Numbered from the stretch's first letter, positions 8,606 through 17,107 are shown. The stretch: 64,000 nucleotides of DNA from Desulfosporosinus sp. (GCA_031292055.1 JARLHV010000070.1:34193-98192), one strand, 5' to 3'. The notes: generated by a model from the sequence alone, not told the origin. Numbers and translations are program-made.

Positions 8606-8729
8606 GTTATTCGTTCCTCCTTTAGATTCCTCAGTGAAACACTCGGTTTTATTATAAATCAGTAGTACCTAATAAGCAACCAATAATCGAAGTTCAAAAT
8701 CCGGGTTTCAAATGCTGCTGTCCATAAGT

Positions 8730-9800
8730 TTATCCCTTTAAAGTATGTCCTATTTCAAATAAAATTTTATAAACATATTCTGCCAATTTTTCTTCCAGCG
8801 CTCCTGTCCCACAACTTGGTGTTACCATACTTTGTTGACGAAGAAGGGATTCATCAACACCACGTCTTATGAGTTCCTCTATTTTTTTTTCCAAGTTAAG
8901 TATAAGGCTCTGAGCATTTTCTTCCCACGCAATTGGATTCGTAGGAACTATCCCCCAAGAAAGAATTCCTCCGCGGGTTAAAAATCCATTTAAGGGCTCT
9001 GCTGCAGCCATCATGCTCTGCATATAATCGTAAGCATCAAAATTCACAACCTGAATCTTCGAATCAAAAAGAAGGGTCCAATCCATCCCTGCACAGACAT
9101 GCACCCCAGGAATTCCACCTTGGCGCAGTATCCCCTCAGCAATCACATTCAGTTCTTCAATGAGTTGCTCCCTGGTTATTGTAATATGGGTCGCTGCACC
9201 ATATGATAATAGGCCTGGATCATCGATCATCATCAGCACTGGTAAGCCATACTGTCGCAACCGTTTCGTCTGCCACTCGGCGTGCAAGGCAAGAGTTTTA
9301 ACCAGCATGTCCCGGAGGGAATCGTCATAATAACATGCTCTTTTGTTATTATCCGTGATCTGCATTCCCACCGTCAACGGACCACTGAGCTGACCCTTGA
9401 GAAGTACTGCTTCCCGTGTTCCGTAACGGTCAAGATTACGACAGAAGGCTTCAAACCCTTCCCCGCCTTGTGAACTAAATCCAAAGCGTTCTAAAGTTTG
9501 TCCATCCCCTTCAATCCCCTCCAAATAAAGCGTATAAAAGGCCGTCATCCGCTCCGCCCAATCCAAGGCCTCGACTTGAAACTTCGGCGTTTTGACATCT
9601 GCAATGACTCCAGTTTCAATCAATACATTGAGATATTGCACAACAAAGGCGCTTTCTGCCCCCAAACGCGGAAGCTGAGGCCAATGTGGCGCTCTCGGAA
9701 CGTTTTTCCAAATCCATTCTAAAGCCTCATCACTATTAGTAAGGGGCAAACTTCCCACCCCCGTAGTCAGAAAGTGCGGTTTAAAGCTTTCTTCTTGCAT
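8730..9800 (-). CDS. MetE/UROD-superfamily protein (short cobalamin-independent methionine synthase-like)
   Basis: 356 residues forming a single TIM-barrel of the MetE catalytic/uroporphyrinogen decarboxylase superfamily. Zinc-ligand-like positions are visible: GVHVCAG (His-X-Cys) and, near the C-terminus, PSCGTG. GVGSLPL at the N-terminus is typical of this family. It lacks the N-terminal half of full MetE (about 750 residues), as do the short core-MetE proteins of anaerobes, some of which take methyl groups from a corrinoid protein rather than methyltetrahydrofolate. Whether this protein makes methionine or acts in another methyl transfer cannot be decided here. No corrinoid protein lies beside it. 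Confidence 0.75.
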   Translation of the reverse strand: MQEESFKPHFLTTGVGSLPLTNSDEALEWIWKNVPRAPHWPQLPRLGAESAFVVQYLNVLIETGVIADVKTPKFQVEALDWAERMTAFYTLYLEGIEGDGQTLERFGFSSQGGEGFEAFCRNLDRYGTREAVLLKGQLSGPLTVGMQITDNNKRACYYDDSLRDMLVKTLALHAEWQTKRLRQYGLPVLMMIDDPGLLSYGAATHITITREQLIEELNVIAEGILRQGGIPGVHVCAGMDWTLLFDSKIQVVNFDAYDYMQSMMAAAEPLNGFLTRGGILSWGIVPTNPIAWEENAQSLILNLEKKIEELIRRGVDESLLRQQSMVTPSCGTGALEEKLAEYVYKILFEIGHTLKG

Positions 9801-9847
9801 ATCTCAACCACTTCCTATTCCCAAAATTAGTTGTTTACTATTTTGAA

Positions 9848-11983
9848 TCATAAACTTAATCGCTTTGCCATATGCCAGAGATAGATCCAATCTGCCAAGT
9901 GAAAACAGACCCAAACTAAAAGAACAGTTACTATAATCCCAGGAACCCACAAAAATAGTCGATAACGCCCTCCTAGGCGGTGGATATCTCGGACACGAAT
10001 AGGCAGAAACAGACAAACAAGACAAATGTACCCTAGCATAGGAAGATAGGACGGAACCCCCCAAGGAAATAAGGCCCATCCAATAGCGATAAATACTGCC
10101 CATCGATAGCGCCGTTCCAACCAATAAACAAGCGCTAGCGCATGAGGGGCATCTGGCAAATTCGGCGCAGCCACACCAACCAGAAACAAACGCACAAGCA
10201 TGAGCATCACACCCAGCATCGCCCAAATCTGCCACGGCGACTGCGCTTGGATCAATTCAATACCGGGCCATAAATGAGCAAACCAAGAGCTAAAATGGAT
10301 TGGAATACGGAATATTCCGGAAGTGATCAGCCCTGCCAGCATCCCTTCACGGGCCATCACACATAATCCATCCCAGAGCCAGGCACGGCGCAAACGGCGC
10401 CTTGGTGGCTTTTGTCCAATTTCTTTATAACGCCACGTTACCGACCGAATATTCATCCAAGCCAGAAAAGTCATTAGTAGGGCCCAAGTTTCTGCAGCAA
10501 TCGGTTCCTTGACCCAACGCGCACTAGCGCTCGTTGGGATTTCAGCCGTCACTTGCCCCCATGCTCCCTGAATCTTGTTTCCCTGAATATAAAGCGACTG
10601 CTCCGGCGAGAGTCCCGTGAGACCATTAGCGTTAATTTTAAGAGCAAAGGCCAAGTCAGGTTGAACTTCTTTGGCCGACTGCAGGAAATACGCTTGGGAT
10701 AAAGCATCAGCATCCAACCCTTTCCCCAGCGTCCAAGCCCATAGGGACGGATGAAGCATTTTCTCGGCAATAATTTTTTGGAAAGTATCAGGTTGCGGGA
10801 GTCGGTTGGAAGGGATCAACTCAACTGGTAATTCAGCCCATAAGCCTATGCCTACTCGATCCGCCGCTTGTAGCCAAAGTTCATCCGGAAGTTGACCTAT
10901 AAAGTAGATAAGAGTTATTCCTTTTTTCTGTTCAGAAGTAAGCCAAGACTCCAGCTGTCCAGCATGTCGTAACTGATATTCCTCCTGTGGAGTCAAAGCC
11001 TCCCCCTTAATTGGGATCACCTGGCCATTTAATACCCACTTCCCGGATGTAAAGGTGATTGTACGCAGGCCTATGGGCAAGCTCAAATCATCAATATCTC
11101 CCCGACTGTTTGTGACCGTTAGATGGAGCTGATAGAGAAAAGGAGCTTGGATTGTCCAACGCTGGGCTTCCGGTACAGTAAACGTCAACGTCACTGGTTG
11201 AGAATCTGAATTTGCCTGAGTTTGTACCGTCAGTGACTGTTCTGCCACGCCAGCTGAACCATCCGAAAGCACACCATAAACCGTCCATGGTCCTTCCTGC
11301 GAAAAGTCATGATGCAGCAAACTTGTCTTCACCGTTACCTGCGCTGTTGCTTCATCCCACGAGACATTTACCTGCGGTGGCATAAGGGTCGTCTCCACTA
11401 CTGCTTCCAGACGAATTTCACCTGTGATCTGCCCTGATGCCGGCCAAGCGGCACCAAATAACGTGGTGCGTTGCTCTGTGCTTCCAGAAAGTTCAACCAC
11501 CAGAATGTTATCCTCGCCATAGCGAAACGCCTTAGCTGGAACCTCTAATCCATCCGCTCCGCCACTTCCTTCAAATTCACCAACTTTCTGTCCACTAGCA
11601 ATCCCATTCAAGTAAACGTTCGCATGCCCCTGTACACCGTTAAATGTAAGTAACATGGTCCGGGAGCTCCATTCTCCCGGCACTCGAAAGCGTTTAGAAA
11701 CGACCGTAAATCGTGCACTTGAAGGTAACGTTAAAGGCCGCCCAGCTGTTAAGAAAGATTGATTGTTTTTTCCTTGGGCGCGTTCAGATTCCGTCGTCCA
11801 AGCCTGCCTTAATGAGGAAAACTGATCCCAACTCCCGTTTAAATCTTGCGTAAACCGTGCTGCGCTTATCCCACCTTGTCCTGCTTGCAGAGACTCACCT
11901 TCAGGACTTTGCCAGTGCCACCAAAGTGTTCCTAATGTCAATGCTAGCAAAGCAATAAAGATCATTAATCGGCGATTGAACAT
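9848..11983 (-). CDS. Membrane-anchored glycoside hydrolase family 2-like protein, probably catalytically dead
   Basis: 711 residues. An N-terminal anchor or signal segment (about 5-24) leads into a GH2-type jelly-roll sugar-binding domain (about 45-190, with a LLTFNGVQGHANVYLNG segment typical of beta-galactosidases), a beta-sandwich (about 200-310) and a TIM-barrel remnant. The GH2 acid/base site, normally HPS-x-x-x-W-S-x-G-N-E, reads HPSLWAWTLGKG at residues 411-422, so the Asn-Glu pair is Lys-Gly. The last ~200 residues hold five or six hydrophobic helices. I infer a membrane-bound glycan-binding protein rather than an enzyme. AAGGGG precedes the ATG. Confidence 0.7.
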   Translation of the reverse strand: MFNRRLMIFIALLALTLGTLWWHWQSPEGESLQAGQGGISAARFTQDLNGSWDQFSSLRQAWTTESERAQGKNNQSFLTAGRPLTLPSSARFTVVSKRFRVPGEWSSRTMLLTFNGVQGHANVYLNGIASGQKVGEFEGSGGADGLEVPAKAFRYGEDNILVVELSGSTEQRTTLFGAAWPASGQITGEIRLEAVVETTLMPPQVNVSWDEATAQVTVKTSLLHHDFSQEGPWTVYGVLSDGSAGVAEQSLTVQTQANSDSQPVTLTFTVPEAQRWTIQAPFLYQLHLTVTNSRGDIDDLSLPIGLRTITFTSGKWVLNGQVIPIKGEALTPQEEYQLRHAGQLESWLTSEQKKGITLIYFIGQLPDELWLQAADRVGIGLWAELPVELIPSNRLPQPDTFQKIIAEKMLHPSLWAWTLGKGLDADALSQAYFLQSAKEVQPDLAFALKINANGLTGLSPEQSLYIQGNKIQGAWGQVTAEIPTSASARWVKEPIAAETWALLMTFLAWMNIRSVTWRYKEIGQKPPRRRLRRAWLWDGLCVMAREGMLAGLITSGIFRIPIHFSSWFAHLWPGIELIQAQSPWQIWAMLGVMLMLVRLFLVGVAAPNLPDAPHALALVYWLERRYRWAVFIAIGWALFPWGVPSYLPMLGYICLVCLFLPIRVRDIHRLGGRYRLFLWVPGIIVTVLLVWVCFHLADWIYLWHMAKRLSL

Positions 11984-12068
11984 TTTTAATGGCCCCTTAA
12001 ATAAATAATTATACTCTACTGTTTACACATATTCGTGCCAGATTTCAAAAACCCTTTACTCATAAAAA

Positions 12069-12116
12069 AAACTCATTGGCAACGGGCTCATAGAACCACG
12101 TTTACCTAATGAGTTT
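12069..12116 (-). terminator. Probable terminator after perR
   Basis: Arms AAACTCATT and AATGAGTTT enclose a 30-base loop; on the minus strand the second arm runs into TTTTTTT. Confidence 0.65.
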
Positions 12117-12136
12117 ACTAAGATTTCCTTGACTGC

Positions 12137-12565
12137 CTAATTCAGCCGTTCACCCTCACGACACTCTGGACAAATTCCGTAGAACTCCATGCGGTGTCCC
12201 AAAATTTTAAAACCAGATTTCTCCATCACTTCTTGTTCCATGTCAATTAGGGGACGATGAAAATCAACCACTCTGCCACACTGTGAACACACAATATGAT
12301 AATGGTTCTTAGGATTGCCATCGAAACGGCTAGACATATCCCCATACGACAACTCGAGAAGATGCCCATGCTCTTTAAGCATGTTGAGAGTATTATAAAT
12401 CGTCCCCAGACTTACCCCTGGAAATTTCGCCTTGACGTGATGATAAATTTCATCTGCCGTGGGATGGGACTCTGTCTCCAATAGAAATTCTAGGATTGCC
12501 TGTCTCTGCGGCGTAAAACGGACACCTTTGTCTTTTAATTGTTTAAGAATCTCTATTGCATCCAT
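12137..12565 (-). CDS. perR: Fur-family peroxide-sensing repressor PerR
   Basis: 142-residue metalloregulator. The N-terminal winged helix carries the recognition segment SLGTIYNTLNML. Metal-sensing ligands match PerR: H34, D82, H88, H90 and D101 (in VVDFH); Asp at the last position, rather than Glu, is the feature used to tell PerR from Fur. Structural zinc is held by C93-x-x-C96 and C132-x-x-C135. Metal-catalysed oxidation of His inactivates the repressor in known PerRs. A strong promoter and two candidate Per boxes lie upstream, suggesting autoregulation. Ferredoxin lies upstream but is separated by a terminator. Confidence 0.9.
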   Translation of the reverse strand: MDAIEILKQLKDKGVRFTPQRQAILEFLLETESHPTADEIYHHVKAKFPGVSLGTIYNTLNMLKEHGHLLELSYGDMSSRFDGNPKNHYHIVCSQCGRVVDFHRPLIDMEQEVMEKSGFKILGHRMEFYGICPECREGERLN

Positions 12566-12591
12566 GTCCGCATCTCCTTCCTGTCTTCAAT

Positions 12592-12606
12592 TTGAAATTA
12601 TTGTAA
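12592..12606. promoter_or_regulatory. Candidate Per box in the perR promoter
   Basis: Minus-strand TTACAATAATTTCAA matches the Bacillus Per-box consensus TTATAATNATTATAA at 12 of 15 positions (counting N). It lies just after the -10 box. A second partial match, TTATAATAATATAAC on the plus strand at 12616-12630, spans the -10/-35 spacer. Confidence 0.55.
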
Positions 12607-12611
12607 CTTTA

Positions 12612-12640
12612 ATTTTATAATAATATAACTCTTTTGTCAA
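12612..12640 (-). promoter_or_regulatory. SigA-type promoter of perR
   Basis: Minus-strand TTGACA (12635-12640), 17-bp spacer, TAAAAT (12612-12617). Confidence 0.75.
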
Positions 12641-12641
12641 T

Positions 12642-12673
12642 AAAAAGAGAAGAGTTAACACTCTCCTCTTTTA
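12642..12673 (-). terminator. Terminator after ferredoxin
   Basis: Minus-strand stem AAAAGAGGAGAGTG / loop / CTCTTCTCTTTTT ends in T residues, 30 bp beyond the ferredoxin stop and just upstream of the perR promoter. Confidence 0.7.
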
Positions 12674-12702
12674 TTGCCCTATTGAGCCTAATTTATTAAT
12701 GT

Positions 12703-12873
12703 TTAAGCTGGATTTGGTGCCTCAACCGGACAAACACCGGCGCATGAGCCACAATCGGTACAAAGTTCTGCATTGATGACGTATTGGCCGTCTCCTTCGC
12801 TAATTGCAGAAACTGGACATTCCGCTTCGCAAGCACCACAACTAATACACTCATTGCTAATAACATATGCCAT
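12703..12873 (-). CDS. 2[4Fe-4S] ferredoxin
   Basis: 56-residue clostridial-type ferredoxin. Two cluster motifs are complete: CISCGACEAECP and CTDCGSCAGVCP, each C-x2-C-x2-C-x3-C-P, related by the usual internal duplication. MAYVISNEC is the classic start; the ATG at 12873 is preceded by AGGGGA, and longer frames only add an uncharacteristic hydrophobic leader. It would carry electrons for pyruvate:ferredoxin oxidoreductase, hydrogenase or nitrogenase-type enzymes. Confidence 0.96.
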   Translation of the reverse strand: MAYVISNECISCGACEAECPVSAISEGDGQYVINAELCTDCGSCAGVCPVEAPNPA

Positions 12874-13011
12874 GTACAACATCCCCTTCTCTCCAAACTT
12901 CAAAATTAATATACCAAAACCACAGAGAAAAGGCAAGCTAAAACGTTATTTTCTACCAGTCAACAAGTATAAATTTCGAATGGTACTCTACTCTATAATT
13001 TATGCAGAAAA

Positions 13012-13167
13012 TTACAGATCCCGTTCTGGCCGATAGGGCACTTGATAAAGTCGCCGCAGACAATGTGAGCAATAAGGTAAAACACGATTGCTTACATGAT
13101 TCCGACGGAAAAGAATGTGGTCTAAATCTTCATGTTCAAAGCCACAAGCACGACATTTTTCTAACAT
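13012..13167 (-). CDS. 51-residue Cys4 zinc-finger protein
   Basis: A short gene below usual length cut-offs. The product begins MLEKCRACGFEHEDLDHILF and has C5-x-x-C8 and C33-x-x-C36, with many Arg and His residues between and after them (FRRNH, HCLRRLYQVPYRPER). This is the layout of a small treble-clef or zinc-ribbon protein. A GGGGGGGT purine tract lies upstream of the ATG. I recognise no named family. It sits between ferredoxin and the VWA gene, on the same strand as both. Nucleic-acid binding is only a guess from the basic tail. Confidence 0.65.
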   Translation of the reverse strand: MLEKCRACGFEHEDLDHILFRRNHVSNRVLPYCSHCLRRLYQVPYRPERDL

Positions 13168-13259
13168 TAATATTTACCCCCCCACACTTTGTGAGTTTCT
13201 GTACAAATAACTCACATTAATAGTATGCTCACTTTGTTTGGGAAATAAACGCTTTCAAT

Positions 13260-14606
13260 CTAGAATTGCTTGCTTAAAATCCGAGTTAAATGACCAAGTG
13301 TGTAGCATTCGTACATTTGGCAAAAGGGGAGGAACGCTTTGACATAAGATGTCTCCTGCCAGCGACGCTCAGGGAGAGTATTCAACCATAAGATCTGGCG
13401 GACATGATTACGAATTCCGCCCAATAAAGCTGCAGCCTTTTCACCTTCAAGAGTTTGAGCGTCACTAACTATAAGTAGTAACGTTTGCTTAGAAAGTGTA
13501 TCAGGATACTTCTTTTGCAAAGTATCCAAGGCAATAGCCAAATTAGTCCCTCCCCCCCATTCTTTTCCCGTCACTATGAGGGCTTCTTTAACCAGCGCTT
13601 CGATTGTTTGCCCTTTTCGGAACTTCCCGGTCAAGGGAATCAGTGCTTCCCCAAAGGCAAAAGTTTTTATCCCGTTGACAACATTAGAAAGTCCATAGAC
13701 AAATTGCCAGATAAATTCTGTGTATTTAAGCATTGATCCTGAAATATCACAAAGCAAAACAATCCTGGGCCTTCCCTTGCGGCGACTGCGATAGCGCCGC
13801 TCCACAAGCACCCCACCATAGCGTATATTTTTGCGCAGTGTCGAGCGCATATCCAAGCCACCCCGCCTGCGCGCCGCTCGGTAGCGACGTGTTACCTGAC
13901 TGGCAAGTCGTTGACTGAGGCGACGAATTAAGCGTATGACTTCCGGCCATTCCTCAGGCGAAATCTTCTTTAAATCCCGACCTAAGACCTCAACTTCCCG
14001 CTCACGCAGCGCACGTTCAACATCTGAAAGAACACCATCCGTGCACCCCGGAGCAAGAATCGGCTCATCCTCTTCATTTAGTTTCTTGCGCCAATATTCA
14101 AGTGAGCCACGCAGAACCCGTTCGACCATAGGCTGATGCAAATGATCAGCTGGCGCTCCGATTTTTGACCCCTGCGACGATTTCTCCAAAAAATCGCGCA
14201 GGCGTCGTTTCTCCTGCTCTGGAAGACTGGCATAAACAGCCCGCTGTTCTTCGGTAATATCCAATTGATTCCCCTGGAAAAGTAACTCTTGGTGGGTACT
14301 CTCAATCTGTTCATTCCATTGATTAGTTTTTTGTACTACGTCTTTCTGCCAAGCCTCTTTTTGTTCCAAGGTCGCAAAATAGGCTCGAAAGGCTTCTTTA
14401 AAGGCAAAGATATGCTGGATATCCTTAACGAGTGTCGCTTGCAGTACAGCCTCAACCCGATCTCGGTCGACCATTCCGATGAGGGTTAGGCCTTCTGTTG
14501 CATCGGAAATTTCTGAAGGACTAACTTTAAGCCCCACAGTCCTTAACAATTGAGCAAATTCTACCAAATGTCGATCCAATTCACTAACTCTGTTCTTGTT
14601 GTCCAT
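13260..14606 (-). CDS. VWA-domain protein, CoxE-like
   Basis: 448 residues from the ATG at 14606 (AAAGG seven bases before it). The C-terminal half is a von Willebrand A domain with the metal site DISGSML and a preceding Arg/Lys-rich stretch (RRYRSRRKGRPR); the N-terminal half is helical, with a CoxE-like charged region. Such proteins work with a MoxR AAA+ ATPase as a metal-insertion or complex-assembly chaperone pair. Its start overlaps the end of the MoxR gene by 23 bp, so the two are translationally coupled. No oxidase or dehydrogenase target gene lies nearby. Confidence 0.85.
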   Translation of the reverse strand: MDNKNRVSELDRHLVEFAQLLRTVGLKVSPSEISDATEGLTLIGMVDRDRVEAVLQATLVKDIQHIFAFKEAFRAYFATLEQKEAWQKDVVQKTNQWNEQIESTHQELLFQGNQLDITEEQRAVYASLPEQEKRRLRDFLEKSSQGSKIGAPADHLHQPMVERVLRGSLEYWRKKLNEEDEPILAPGCTDGVLSDVERALREREVEVLGRDLKKISPEEWPEVIRLIRRLSQRLASQVTRRYRAARRRGGLDMRSTLRKNIRYGGVLVERRYRSRRKGRPRIVLLCDISGSMLKYTEFIWQFVYGLSNVVNGIKTFAFGEALIPLTGKFRKGQTIEALVKEALIVTGKEWGGGTNLAIALDTLQKKYPDTLSKQTLLLIVSDAQTLEGEKAAALLGGIRNHVRQILWLNTLPERRWQETSYVKAFLPFCQMYECYTLGHLTRILSKQF

Positions 14607-15510
14607 GGCAATGCCTTTCTCCCTGCGCCACTTTGCTCGACTCAAAAAGGAGGCGTTCTGCGCCCATCTCTCGATAGAAAAGTTCCACATCGTCTTGACT
14701 CTTAAGCAACAGAGTCAGGGTCGCATCCACCCAAGCCGGGTCAAGGCCAGTCTTGCCCATCACGAGCAATGCCTTGGCCCAGTCCATCGTTTCGGAAACA
14801 GAAGGAATTTTATTCAAAGCCAGACGTTCCCTAAGCACGTTAACAGCGCGGGCAACTTCTAATGCCAATCGTTCCGGCAAGTCTGGTATTTTAGCCCGGA
14901 GAATGCGAACTTCTTTCTGGACAGATGGAGGCTCGACATGGAGGAAAATACACCGTCGCTTTAACCCATCAGAAAGCTCACGTTCTCCGTTAGATGTCAA
15001 GATAACAATTGGGTGTTCTTTAGCCTTGATTGTACCCATCTCCGGAATTGTGACTTGAAACTCTCCCAAAAGTTCAAAAAGAAACGCCTCAAATTCCGAA
15101 TCTGTCTTATCGATTTCATCAATCAACAACACGGTCCGCTTCTCACTTAAAAGCGCTTGCAGCAAAGGGCGAGGGAGTAAATACTCTGTAGAAAAAAGGT
15201 CTTCCTCCTTCAGATGCTCTCGACCCATTTGAATCTTTAAGAGTTGACGCTGATAATTCCATTCATAGAGCGCTTTCGTTTCATCCAGTCCTTCATAACA
15301 CTGCAAGCGAATCAAGGGAGCCCCAAAAACTCGACTTAATACTTTAGCAATTTCCGTCTTGCCTACCCCTGCTGGTCCAGAGACCAAAAGCGGCTTATCT
15401 AACTCGGTGGCTAAAAACGTCGTGAGAGCAATCCGATCATCCCGTTCCGTGATATAACCGATTTCCTCCAGAGCGTTTTCAAACTGATCAAGCGTCATCT
15501 GATTAGACAT
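14584..15510 (-). CDS. MoxR-family AAA+ ATPase
   Basis: 308 residues. Walker A GPAGVGKTE (about residues 44-52), Walker B VLLIDEIDKTD, sensor 1 ILTSNGERELSD and an arginine-finger segment GLKRRCIFLHV mark a MoxR/CoxD-type AAA+ enzyme. AGGAGG precedes the ATG by six bases. With the overlapping VWA partner downstream it forms the common MoxR-VWA chaperone module. An inverted-repeat element occupies the 74-bp gap to bshA. Confidence 0.9.
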   Translation of the reverse strand: MSNQMTLDQFENALEEIGYITERDDRIALTTFLATELDKPLLVSGPAGVGKTEIAKVLSRVFGAPLIRLQCYEGLDETKALYEWNYQRQLLKIQMGREHLKEEDLFSTEYLLPRPLLQALLSEKRTVLLIDEIDKTDSEFEAFLFELLGEFQVTIPEMGTIKAKEHPIVILTSNGERELSDGLKRRCIFLHVEPPSVQKEVRILRAKIPDLPERLALEVARAVNVLRERLALNKIPSVSETMDWAKALLVMGKTGLDPAWVDATLTLLLKSQDDVELFYREMGAERLLFESSKVAQGERHCHGQQEQS

Positions 15511-15526
15511 CTAACTCCTCCTACTC

Positions 15527-15606
15527 GATATTCGCGGTTTGATATTCGTGATTCAACTACTCAGCTCAATCCATTTGCTTCCACCTACGAACTATGAACC
15601 ACGCTT
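15527..15606. repeat. Paired TTCGTGGTTCG-type inverted repeat (moxR-bshA junction)
   Basis: Left arm TCGATATTCGCGGTTTGATA continues to ATTCGTGATTC; right arm ACGAACTATGAACCACG is its approximate inverse. The right arm supplies the last codons and stop of bshA. The same family recurs at 51126-51286, 55389-55478 and 63757-63800. Confidence 0.6.
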
Positions 15607-16715
15607 TCGTACACTTTTTCATAACCCTGCACGGCTCGTTCGACTGGAAATGTTTCTTGCGCCCAAGTCACAGCTTGTTCAGAAAAGGCCTTGTAACGCA
15701 GGTCATCAGTCAACAGTTTAAGTACACCCTCGCTCATCCCTTGGACATCTCCAACTTCGGCTAGATAGCCTGTTTTACCATGTTGAACAACTTCAGGTAA
15801 GCCACCTACCCGACTGCAAACCACCGGAACCCCGCAGGCCATCGCCTCAAGTGCCACCAAGCCAAAGCTTTCCTGTTCCGAAGGAAGCAGAAAAACATCA
15901 ACCATCTGTAAAATCTCTTGAACACTTTCTTGTTTTCCCAGAAATTGAACTTTGCCTTCCAGCCCTAGTCTCGATACCTCTCGTTCCACCCGGACCATCT
16001 CCGGTCCATCTCCGACGAGTAAGAGCCTACTCGGCACAACTTTCTCAACCAGAGCAAAGATGTTGACGACATCGACAACCCTTTTAACTTCCCGGAAATT
16101 CGAGATGTGAGCTAATATTTTTTCTCCATGCGGGGCAAAATGTCCCCTGCACTTTTGCATCGATCCTGCCTTTGGCAAATACACTTTGGGATCAATAAAA
16201 TTTGGAACGACCTCAATCCCCTGCTCTGTCGTTCCAAAGGTCTTCTCCGTTTCCCATGCCAACGCCTTAGAAACAGCCGTAATCCGAGCACTGACCCGCA
16301 AGGCCAAACGAGTTAACTGAAAAAACTCTTCATATGCACCCACCAAAGTAACATCTGTCCCATGCAGCGTTGTCACCAAAGGAAGGGGTCTCGTCATCAT
16401 TTGTTGGGCCAAATACGCACTAATACTATGGGGGATAGCATAGTGGGCATGAATCACATCCAGTCCGGCATACTTCGCGACTTCGACAATTTTGTTGGCA
16501 AGCAACAGCGTATAAGGAGGATATTTAAACAATGGATAGCTCACGTCAGTGACTTCATGAAAAAACAACTGCTCATGAAATCGATGTAAGCGAAAGGGTC
16601 GAGCTGAAGAAATAAAATGGACTTCATGCCCTCGCTCACCCAGAGCATACCCTAGCTCTGTCGCCACAACACCGCTTCCCCCATAACTTGGGTAACAAAT
16701 AATTCCGATTTTCAC
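15585..16715 (-). CDS. bshA: N-acetyl-alpha-D-glucosaminyl L-malate synthase BshA
   Basis: GT4-family glycosyltransferase that joins GlcNAc from UDP-GlcNAc to L-malate, the first step of bacillithiol synthesis. 376 residues. Characteristic BshA segments are GGSGVVATELGYALGERGH near the N-terminus, SSARPFRL, YPLFKYPPY and the catalytic HAHYAIPHS; the GT4 donor site ends in EQESFGLVALEAMACG. Translation starts at a GTG (16715) after AGAGGGTG. bshC lies 11 kb away at 27450. The deacetylase gene bshB is not in the window. Plain GT4 enzymes can look similar, but these motifs are specific enough for a firm call. Confidence 0.9.
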   Translation of the reverse strand: MKIGIICYPSYGGSGVVATELGYALGERGHEVHFISSARPFRLHRFHEQLFFHEVTDVSYPLFKYPPYTLLLANKIVEVAKYAGLDVIHAHYAIPHSISAYLAQQMMTRPLPLVTTLHGTDVTLVGAYEEFFQLTRLALRVSARITAVSKALAWETEKTFGTTEQGIEVVPNFIDPKVYLPKAGSMQKCRGHFAPHGEKILAHISNFREVKRVVDVVNIFALVEKVVPSRLLLVGDGPEMVRVEREVSRLGLEGKVQFLGKQESVQEILQMVDVFLLPSEQESFGLVALEAMACGVPVVCSRVGGLPEVVQHGKTGYLAEVGDVQGMSEGVLKLLTDDLRYKAFSEQAVTWAQETFPVERAVQGYEKVYESVVHSS

Positions 16716-16738
16716 TGATTCGCACCCTCTTTAAAATC

Positions 16739-17107
16739 CTAACAGCTCTCCAAAGAAAGCTCTTCAAACCCTATTGGCATTGCGTCTTGAATTGCTTCCC
16801 CAATAATTTTCTGAATATCATTGACCATCCGCGAAACTTCAAATTCGGCTGCCAAGTACTCTCTTGCTGTGGAGTTTAAACTGACCAAACTATATAAACG
16901 TTCCAGTTCCTGCTGTTTCTCCTCGCTGATCTCTTGATCCAACATCTGTGCCTCACGAATCTCCCATTGTTTCAATTGAAACTCGCGAACCATCTTGTGA
17001 TTACCAGCATCACTTTTAACCTTTTCTTTGGATTTGAGAAACTGCTTAAATTCATCCGATTCCTTCAGTGTCCGGGCTAATTCATGGGCTAAATCATTAG
17101 CAGCCAT
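16739..17107 (-). CDS. YlbF/YmcA-family protein
   Basis: 122-residue all-helical protein of the YlbF family. The segment LARTLKESDEFKQFLKSKEK at the N-terminus and the central charged helix (KQWEIREAQML) are typical. In Bacillus, YlbF, YmcA and YaaT form a complex that affects RNase Y-dependent mRNA maturation and developmental decisions. GAGGAGAGG lies before the ATG at 17107. It is 24 bp upstream of bshA. Confidence 0.8.
   Translation of the reverse strand: MAANDLAHELARTLKESDEFKQFLKSKEKVKSDAGNHKMVREFQLKQWEIREAQMLDQEISEEKQQELERLYSLVSLNSTAREYLAAEFEVSRMVNDIQKIIGEAIQDAMPIGFEELSLESC

Noticed and set aside
9804..10235. 143-codon frame inside the end of the GH2-like gene
   Set aside because: It lies in another frame of a gene whose membrane-helix pattern is coherent to its stop codon, and has no ribosome site.
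13002..13220. 72-codon plus-strand frame
   Set aside because: It is antisense to the 51-residue Cys4 protein and shows no motif or ribosome site.
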